A stretch of DNA of 64,000 nucleotides from Eretmocerus hayati (lineage: Eukaryota > Arthropoda > Insecta > Hymenoptera > Aphelinidae): positions 27,504,905-27,568,904 of the forward strand of contig CM056743.1 in NCBI GenBank assembly GCA_029851415.1, written 5' to 3'. Positions 55,613-64,000 of the stretch are shown here, in pieces. The first letter of the stretch is position 1. Each line of letters starts with the position of its first letter. The notes beneath the pieces were generated by a model. The model was not told the DNA's origin, did not search any database, and saw only the letters and a program-made list of their open reading frames with translations. Made by a program: the position numbers and the translations under genes.

Positions 55613-56592
55613 ATGAATTCCCCCCTAGTTGTTCTTTTTTTCATTTATTTAATTGCTGAGATCCAAGCTGTCCTGCCGGAAGATGGTAAGTGAAAACCCG
55701 GTTAAATCACGTATGAGATTTATTTTGAACTGATTTCTGGAAAATGATGATTCTTTGCAAAGCGTGCAGGATGAAAATAAATATTCAAGTTTATTGAGAG
55801 AAAGAGAGTATTAACTAACTAGAGATGAAATATGAGAATGATGAGTACAAGATATATTAGTGAATTTCAACTTCTTGAATGTCGTCTATGTGATTTCAGA
55901 CGAGCCAAAACAAGGGAGAATTATACTACTAAGTGAGTCAATAGTTCATTTTTTTTCTTGTCCTGATCAATTTGAGCATTTCAAGTTTCAATCAAGAACA
56001 TCATTTATCGAATAGAAGTTCGAAAGGCTTGCGCTCATTCGTTTCTTTCTTTTTGAACAAACTTGTCTGCAAATTAGTCACTTTAAAATGAAAGGTTACC
56101 CGGAAAAAATTCAGAAATCATTGCAGAATAATTTGTGATTTGAGATTACATCTGTAAGAAATTATTCGTTTTCATTCAATAACGTTGAACTTCAATATGC
56201 GGTATATCTTCTCTAGACTCGTGCCTAGGTCGATGTAAAAGAATACGCAGTTGAAAATTTTTTCCAAGAAAATGAATCAAAATCATTCAAATTGCACTTT
56301 ATCTCACTTTTGACGCTCGAGCTAGATTTTACACAGGCTTTTTGAAGATTGTCAAACATTCTCAAGAATAGGTATCTGAGAAAATGTGTAAAATGTGTAA
56401 TGTCCTAACATGTTTCAGTTCAAGTATGAATTAGTGCCAATTGAAACTTCTCAAAATTTTTTCCAAGCACATGAGCGGTTCGGCTGCCTGTATGAGGGAA
56501 TCAGAGTCAGCAACGAGGGATGCTTTGCGTTGTGTCGAGCCAAGAATTATATCAATGGAGAATGCCAGCAAAACGAGTGCAAGTGCACATGA
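55613..56592 (+). CDS. Secreted cysteine-stabilised (defensin-pattern) peptide, exon joining unresolved
   Basis: An ATG at 55613 opens a 24-residue segment that looks like a signal peptide (hydrophobic LVVLFFIYLIA, then AEIQA), with a GTAAGT donor at 55686. A second possible exon is 55900-55932 (DEPKQGRIILL). The last exon follows an acceptor at 56418 and encodes about 57 residues ending at TGA 56590-56592. Its cysteines follow C-x11-C-x3-C-x9-C-x4-C-x1-C, the CS-alpha-beta spacing of insect defensins. The simple joins I tried are out of phase by one or two bases, so either a small exon escaped me or the gene is broken. The role, antimicrobial or venom-type, is inferred only from the cysteine pattern. 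Confidence 0.5.
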
Positions 56593-58512
56593 AGTTGCAA
56601 AGAAGCTCCAATACAGCGAGTATTTTTTTAACGATAAATGTCTTCACATTAGAACAAAAAAGAAGCAATATTTGACATAGTGCGACTAAACGGCTATTTT
56701 TTCCTCCTGACTCAAATCAGAAAACTGACGTTTAGTAGCCCTGCGATACCAAAAAATAGTGTATGTGCCTTGCTCTTCGGGTTGTTTTGGAAAATGGGGA
56801 ATATTTTCTTTTCGTTACACGCAGCAAAAATTGATCCTCGTGCCCCAAAACAACCATTTCTCGCATCGTTGCATAATGTACTATTAGACGAATTGTAAAT
56901 CTGAGATGTTGCACCAATTAAGTCAAGGGAATGATTCAGAAGAGTTGTCCTGAAAATCGCTTAAATCCTTCAAAACCGAAAAAAATGTTCTACCGTACTT
57001 TGCACTAAGTAGCTTTGACATTCACTCTTGACACACATTGGTGAATGTAATTGTCACATTTGGTGTGACCCTCACGCGAGAGTTTCAATGTTGAAATGCA
57101 TCTATCGAATCAGTTCAGAGCGTTATGAGGATGATGCAGTTCGGTTATTTAGGTTCAAATTTATAAAAGTTGTTAGAGGTCAGTAAGTCTTGTCGTTACG
57201 TTCGAAATTTGGAAATCTGGATAAGATCGGTAATTAATGTTTTCACTATTTTCACGAAGATGAGATCGTTTCAATTTTATAGTCCACCGGTGACAAGGAG
57301 GTTGCTTCATAGGCTTTTATGGTAAGGAAAAATTACAGCACAAACAGTACCGAGAGTTATACCAGTCATAAGAAAACTTTGTGAATATAACAGCAGATTT
57401 TTAGTTAGCAAAGAGATGAATGTCATAATACTTTATCAAATTCTCAGTCGTAAAAATTTTGATGCGTGTAAAAGGTATACTTGATGATTACAAACGCAGA
57501 AATCTATTTCATGCATGCATAGATATTAAAGGAATGCATAAAACTCACTTACTTCAATCACTATGAGCAGAAATGTGAGAAAGTAATGAGAAAATTGGTC
57601 TCTCTCCTACAATTGCCGATGATTATCATTATTTCATTTGGTCAATTTGGTGGAGCTCCACGATAGTTCATCTACAATACCATGAACTCGAACAGTGTCT
57701 GCCGGTGAATTTGATCACGTTAACTTTGCTCATCAAAACTAGAGTCTGCTGCGTAAGAAATTTCACCGACTCAAACATTCGTAGATCCTGCATACTTTCT
57801 ACGTGATCGCGGGAATCGGGTTCTTATTATCGAGAACCTACGTTATCGTGAGAAAGATACACAAAAAAATCCTTGCAGTTCTTCACGAAAAAAAATACTT
57901 CGGAACTGTTATCGCTTCGAGTTTTTCGGACTTACTTCATTCCCAACATGGGTTTTCAAAAGATCATGTGAAGAGTTTAATTTGTAAATTTTGTTTATGA
58001 GGAATGAGGTACAAAAGAGCCTTAGAGGGTTTTCAAGAGTATACCTTATGTCACTTCGCAAGAACGATTGAGTGTTCAGGAAAGAGTCACTCAATGAACA
58101 GAATAAGAGGGATATGCTTAGAAAAATATCTTGTATTTCACATGAGGAATTCAAGTTCATTATAATATTTTGGCATACTTCACTTTTCATGCGGTTTCTA
58201 TCATTTCTCAATGTTGGTCAATGATATATATATGTAGTATAAAACATCTGAAATCTTTACTTACAATGAATCAGAAAAATATACAAAAAATACCATACAT
58301 CTATGAGACATTGAAATATCATTACCATTGTAAAATGTGTAGGGGTTCAACTGAATCTAGCTAAAGTAAGGTCCTTAATAGGCCTTCAGGCAATACTATC
58401 AACATCACCATCAACAGAAAATGATTTATAACATTCACTCTTAATTTTGTATAACAAAGGTTTGACCAAAGCCAATAACGATGTATAAAAACCCTAAAGA
58501 AACATTACTGTG
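56593..58512. other. Intergenic, nothing recognised
   Basis: AT-rich; the open frames (100 codons at most) have no known domain and no convincing splice structure. Confidence 0.4.
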
Positions 58513-59011
58513 TCATTTTATGAAAATCCACAGGGTGAAAAATACTACTAGTGCAAACAAGAAAAGATACACTGTGTAGTAATTGTGACGTCCCTTTGCC
58601 AACCTCAAGACCCTCGACATTGACCCAAATAATGTCGAATTGGTTCTCTCAAAATCATCATCCTGAAAGTGTTAGTCGACTTAGTTTACAATCTGTCTTT
58701 GGAATTCATAGAGAATATGAACCTCAGTGATTTAAGATTTTTTTTAGTAATCTCACCATATCATGAAGTATTCCATTTTGAAATTTGACTTCAGATCCTA
58801 TATCAATCGACAAAGATTTCAAGGCTTGGATTTTACCTCTCAATTCTTCAGCCATCCCATCATTCTCCTCCTCCAGCGAGTGAGAAGATGAAGTGGGAAC
58901 TGGCTCATAGCCACCATATCCTGATGGAAGCAAGGATCATTCGAATAAGAAATAAAATTAAATAATTTCTAATACTGCACCAAAATTAATACCTGAGTGT
59001 GTCCGCCTCAT
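58513..59011 (-). CDS. BET1: BET1-like ER-Golgi SNARE
   Basis: Three exons on the minus strand: 58993-59011, 58757-58920 and 58513-58662; phases 1 then 0; 110 residues, close to human BET1 (118). The start MRRTHSGYGGYEPV resembles the vertebrate N-terminus. The SNARE motif runs from about EEENDGMAEELRGKIQALKS through LSIDIGSEVKFQNGILHDMDDDFERT, with Gln in the central layer region (VKFQNG). The C-terminus is one transmembrane helix (VYLFLFALVVFFTLWIFIK) with nothing beyond it, a tail-anchored topology. It works as a Qc-SNARE in vesicle fusion at the early Golgi. It is transcribed away from Par-6. Confidence 0.92.
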
Positions 59012-60367
59012 TTTAGAATTTGAAGGCTCCACTTTGTCTGTTAATTAACGGTAAAACCGTATATTGCACGAATCATTCAATAATTCTATTATCATTTAAA
59101 TCTAAAACGAGGACTGAAACATTTTTGGATATCTTTTCAACTTGTCATTTCAACAGCTGTGACTTTTGCACAGATAACCTGATGTTTTCATCATCAACTG
59201 ATCAAAAAAAAAAAAAAAAAAAACGATACGTACCGCCTCTACCGGCTGTCAGAGCAAACTCCACGCCTTCGGGCTAATATACGCAGGCGCAAAACCTCAA
59301 TATGTATAGATATAATTTCGTATGTTATGGCGTTCGCCACAAGGGTAGCCCTTCAAAAGTTCAATCCCTTACCTCATCCGCCTCCGATTTCACCGCTTGT
59401 ATCCGCGCTAAAAGTTTTCGCCGAAAACTTTTGCTCGTTTCCCCCACTCTTGCCTAAAACGTAACTTCATTGATAGTCAACTTCAGTAGAAACAAACAAT
59501 CAACACTCAAATAAATGTTCAAAAAACTCCAACAGATGTGTCATCAAATGGCCTGGTCAACGGTCATCTAATCTTCCTGATGCAGTGGCGCAGCACAGTG
59601 AGTGTGAGCGAGTGCACCTAATCTAGCGTTAGCTCGCGGATGAGTGTCGCCTAAGCATGCCTATAAGCATTCATCTATATATATATCGTAGAGTTGATAT
59701 ATCTATATAGTACCAGGTGGGCGCTACCACCGGGGTGCGAGAGAGTCCGCATTCCTTAGCTCACGCACACCTCCACGGTAACGCAATTCACCGATATATC
59801 TTTTTCACGAGTAAAATCGGAGGAGAGAGTGCAGTACTTATTATACTCGCTGCTGCTGTTGCATTGTAAAATAATCCTACAAGTGCGTTGGAGAGGCTCT
59901 CCGATGGCTAGCCACTACTGCTGTTACTCTGCCTCTGGTTTACTCGGTGCCGAGGTTTATACTGCATCAGCATCAGCAGGTCGTCAACATTATTAGTATT
60001 AGCAACAGTGATGTGTGCATCGGGCGGCGCCGCTTATTTGGACGCTCCTCCAGTGCACGACGTTCATGTAAAAAAAACGTGACTGTAGTGTACTTAGTGA
60101 ATTTTTTAAAAGTGTGAAGTGTTTCATCTTCAGGGCGGTGCATTTTATCAGTTTGTGAGAGTGCAAGGCTTTTATTGAAGAGCTAGCAGGTGTCCGTGAC
60201 GTCATGTACAGCACGCCAACACTCATCCCATTGAAATGCGGCTGTTTTTGATTCATCGTAAAGGCTCTCTATAGCGATCAAGCTCTTGAGAGAGCCTACA
60301 TCAGCTATATTTATTTTATTCAAGACAAGAGTGTAAGCGCGATTAGCGCGCAACAGATATCAACAAA
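59012..60367. promoter_or_regulatory. Divergent promoter region BET1 / Par-6
   Basis: 1.36 kb between the two start codons. An A-tract of 21 bases lies near 59204-59223. CTATATATATATCG near 59676 and ATATATCTATATAG near 59697 are TATA-like sites. About 59820-60367 has a CAG/CTG-rich leader composition typical of an insect 5' UTR for Par-6. No protein-coding frame is supported. Confidence 0.45.
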
Positions 60368-61971
60368 ATGTCTAAACACAAGATGCACCACCACCAGGTA
60401 TACAGCAACCTTGTGGCTGTCAAGAGCAAGGTAAGACATTGGTCTGAGATATATGACTGTTTTAGATATGAGATTTGTGATTCATGAGATTTAATTTGCA
60501 GTTTGATGCTGATATTATAAGATTTTCCTTGGATCGGAACAAGGAAACTAGCTACGAGCACTTTAAACAATTGCTGGCAGAAAGGCATGGGACGGGACCA
60601 AATCTTAAGTTTGATATATGGTATACAGATCCTACGGATGGAGACTTGTTACCTATCAACAATGATGATAATATGGCAGCTGCGTTCAAGGCTGCAAAGC
60701 CTCTTTTGAGAATACTCATACAGAGTAAGTAACTGTTGGAATGCACTCTCCTTGCGTTATGATTCATAAGCTGGCATTGGTTATTGATTCGCTACATGCT
60801 GCTATGCATGCTAATGAGACTCTTTGATTGCAGGACATGGAGTAGGTGATATGAATGGAACGAGTACGCTGAAGCCAAAAAATCTGATATCTAGCATACT
60901 GGGTGGAACTCCTGGCAAGTCCAAATCTATAGACATATCTAATCCAAAAGATTTCAGACAGGTGGGTCCCTGTCCCTTTTCATTACTCAAGTTGATCTTG
61001 GAATTTGAGAGATATTTGGATGAGATAAGGTTGACATGATGTGTATTTTACTTGTAGGTTTCAGCAATCATAGATGTAGATGTTGTACCAGAATTTTGTA
61101 GACGTGTCAAATTATTGAAGCATGGTGCTGACAAGCCTCTAGGTTTCTATATTAAAGATGGTGAAAGCTATCGACAGACTGAGGGAGGGGTTATTGAGAA
61201 AGTGCCTGGTGTTTTCATAAGTAGGCTTGTACCAGGAGGATTAGCTGAGGGTACTGGTTTGTTAGCAGTCAATGATGAGGTGCTTGAAGTAAATGGCATT
61301 AATGTCTCAGGAAAAACGCTTGATCAGGTATGTTTACATTTCTTCCTTCCCATTGAGCTATACATTTTTTAACTCCAGAGATCATTTATTTTTTGAACTG
61401 CTATTTACCAGTAACGTTATGAGCCATGCAATTTTTGATCATGGAAATGAATTGATTCTAACAGCTTGTTATTGTTGCGATTAATGTTTATGACCTTTAA
61501 GAAATCATCTGCCTGACATCATCATCCATTGTCAAACCTCTATCTAAGTATTGATTAGATTTAGGAAATCCATTGCAGTGTAAACCATCTGAGCTGTGTT
61601 TATAAATCCCACCATTTTTTCCAAAATTCTTTTTGCATTATGAAAATTCTAGAATGGATATTTCAATTGAATTTTGTTCAATGTTTATAGACTTTGTTGA
61701 AATTCCTTGAAAATTTGTGTAGGTCACGGACATGATGATCGCGAATTCGGCCAATTTGATCATCACTGTTAAACCTGCGAATCAACGAGCTGTGCTGTCG
61801 GCACCTCGCCGAGGCTCTTTCTCACGTAACAGTCAGTTGTCATCTGGTAGTCAACAATCCATGCAAAGTGCTGCTACTGGTAGTGACGACGATGCCGATG
61901 AAATTGTGGATTTAACGGGTGTGAATCTGCATTCAGATACCACAAGCTCAACTTTAACACAATTCTATTAA
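60368..61971 (+). CDS. par-6: Par-6 cell-polarity protein
   Basis: Five exons, phases consistent: 60368-60430, 60502-60724, 60834-60961, 61058-61327, 61723-61971; 310 residues. An N-terminal PB1 domain (about residues 20-97, with [20 protein letters not shown] as the acidic OPCA-type motif) is followed by a linker and a semi-CRIB ([20 protein letters not shown], about 139-158). Directly after it comes a PDZ domain with PLGF (about 165) and [20 protein letters not shown] up to about residue 245. The last 65 residues are Ser-rich and acidic. Par-6 binds atypical PKC through PB1 and Cdc42 through CRIB-PDZ, in the apical polarity complex. The protein is shorter than Drosophila Par-6 mainly at the C-terminus. 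Confidence 0.96.
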
Positions 61972-64000
61972 TTATAAAGTCGGCGCTAGAAGACTACAAA
62001 ACAGATTTTCGCTTGTCAAAAATGACATCGATTCATTTAAGCGAATTTAGATGGTATCACGACTATGTATGTGGTATTGTCAAAATGATCAACGTCTGAT
62101 CTAATTGTATATTGTTTAGTACTTACAACTCAGACTTTTATTTTTTGTAGGAATCAACTTTTGTATGCTTTTGCATCATAATCAATTTCTGCAGATCTAT
62201 TTACGGTTTATTTTTTATTCTTTTTGAATCTGAAATCACAATATCAAACCTCGAGGCCGTATTCATAGAATTTCGAATTGGATGTCGGACCCAAATTAAA
62301 ATTTTTAATTCACTAGCAATTCAGAGAGCTTGTATCTTTTTAGTGTGCTATACAGTCTCCGAATAATCGCCGTGCAAAGGTGAAAAAATGCCTTACTCGT
62401 TGCAGAGTTACATTGAATTTCAAATTAGAATGACGAAGCAATAATAACAAGTTCCATGAAAAAAACTCTTGATAGTTCAAGCATGTAATGATGTTTTTTC
62501 TTTTTTGTTTCACTTTGTTCAGACATTTACATAAGCGAGCCTCAATCATGAACAAAGCTGATATTATAAAATCACATATATTGATGCCTTACACCTGTAC
62601 ATATTGAAAGGACGTATATAGTAAGTTAATCAAATTCAGAGGCCTTTATAAAAATCTAAATATTTATATTTGTAAATAAGTAAAAGTGAAGGAAATCAAT
62701 TAGATCAATCAATAAAAGAATCAATTATGGATAGCGAATTTATACCTGAATACTACTTATACAGCAACACCTACGAGAATACTAGCTTGTTGTTCAATGG
62801 CCAATACGATTATCTAGTTTCAAGTGTACTTAACGTCGACAACCACTGGATCTTTTATTGTAATTTTCGAACTTTCTTCCGGTAATTGTAATCGTGCTTT
62901 TCCAACATGGCGACTTGAGCATCGTGTATGTACTTCTTAGCATGTTGACGTTTTTGAATTTTAAATCCATTTTTTAACAATATGTTACTTGTTGTCGAAT
63001 GAGCAATAGATATTAATTGTATAAATGGAATTTTTGTAACCAGTGCTGTTTCGCGCAGCTGTACGAAACGTATTTACAATATATATCATCACCATTTTGA
63101 TCATGAATATCGTTATCATTAATATTAATCTTTTCTATCATTAACTTTACGATAGGAAAAAATCATCTTCTGCTGTATTTACCATTCATGAACTCATGTC
63201 GTGAAGTGAGCATGATAAAATACGATATGAATATTTTGTTCAGGAGTATTTTCATGAAAATATTGAAGCATATTTAGGGTTCAGTCTTTTTCATGGAAAA
63301 GAACAGTTGTGATGAAAATTGTATTCATTTTTGGTCAAGTATTGCTACTTTGAGTTCTCTCAAAATTTGTAAAGTTATAGAAGATGAAAACTATGACTAT
63401 TGTATTCTTTGGTAAACTGCATGAAAGACTAAAATTCACTCGTTACAGCATCACCGTTGCTGATGTCATTTTCATCATTTGAATTACGTCTCAGATACTT
63501 CAAAATTCTTAGAAAGGAGAACTTCTTCATTGATGCCTCATGTGATTTAAAATGAGAGGAAATTTTTCCTGAAAGTATTATGCTGTATGAAGAAATTTGA
63601 TAATATTTATAACATCGTGATAACTGCCGATGAAAAATAAAAGTATTTTACCGTATTCAAATGGCTCTTTTCTACCATTAGAAAATGATCACCCCCGCCA
63701 TTCTCTTCTTTTAAATACTCCAGAATTTATCGATTTTCATAAGAGCGTTTTGCACCTGTGAAAAGAGAAAAGAAAAGAGTATTTAAGTATACAGTGGAAA
63801 GAAGTGTTAGTGACTGTCCTTTTGGTTCGAGAAGAATTGAGACTAATTTTTCTGTCTTGATATAGTCATGAATGGAGGACACCTAATACATTCTGAAGTC
63901 GAAAATAGCGGATAAGGGATCACAATATCAAATATCCCTCCTATAATTGATTTTTCAGACACTTTCGCTTGCTCTTACTCGAAAAAATAGTACGGCAAGA
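61972..64000. other. Par-6 3' UTR and following intergenic DNA
   Basis: AT-rich with no supported coding frame. AATAAA at 62711-62716 is a likely polyadenylation signal for Par-6, and another lies near 63636. Confidence 0.5.

Overview
The window is a segment of an animal nuclear genome and looks like an insect. Genes are split by GT-AG introns, coding exons sit in AT-rich DNA, the gene set is typical of animals (an ANKRD11/12 relative, TMEM70, ethanolaminephosphotransferase, CHCHD7, BET1, Par-6), the LTR elements are Ty3/gypsy types common in insects, and there is a defensin-pattern cysteine peptide. A hymenopteran or similar insect is my guess; I cannot name a species.

Layout. 1-850: last coding exon of an unrecognised gene on the + strand, followed by about 5.9 kb without a gene. 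6725-25741: a long-inverted-repeat DNA transposon (TE1, hAT-like ends, 8-bp target duplication) carrying three nested LTR insertions: a gag-only gypsy element with identical LTRs (6782-13641), a probable solo LTR (13646-13952) and an apparently intact CsRn1-like gypsy element with gag, pol and a -1 frameshift heptamer (19496-25683). All three sit at the same GAGG/CCTC tetranucleotide of the TE1 arms. 25946-29531: a sister DNA element (TE2) whose arms are built of roughly 80-bp tandem units. The roughly 190 bp of host DNA between TE1 and TE2 looks like the promoter or 5' leader of the next gene.

29657-45133: a nine-exon ANKRD11/12-like gene whose exon phases all agree (1117 aa). It keeps the conserved N-terminal SERQQLAL segment and the C-terminal domain, but I find no ankyrin repeats. 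Its intron 5 holds an uninterrupted open frame of 550 codons (524 residues from 39253) related to partitivirus-type RNA-dependent RNA polymerases. The acidic residues of motifs A and C are gone, and a splice acceptor in front of it is in phase with the preceding exon. This is the most interesting locus: a paleovirus kept as an ORF and possibly used as an alternative last exon.

45627-64000: a compact housekeeping block. TMEM70 (-) converges on the ANKRD gene; EPT1 (+) and CHCHD7 (-) converge on each other; BET1 (-) and Par-6 (+) diverge from a shared 1.4-kb region. Between CHCHD7 and BET1 lie a decayed reverse-transcriptase fragment, a short palindromic MITE and a secreted-peptide candidate with a six-cysteine defensin spacing. 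Several MITEs lie in ANKRD introns. The genes are not an operon; they are functionally independent (mitochondrial complex assembly, phospholipid synthesis, ER-Golgi SNARE, cell polarity).
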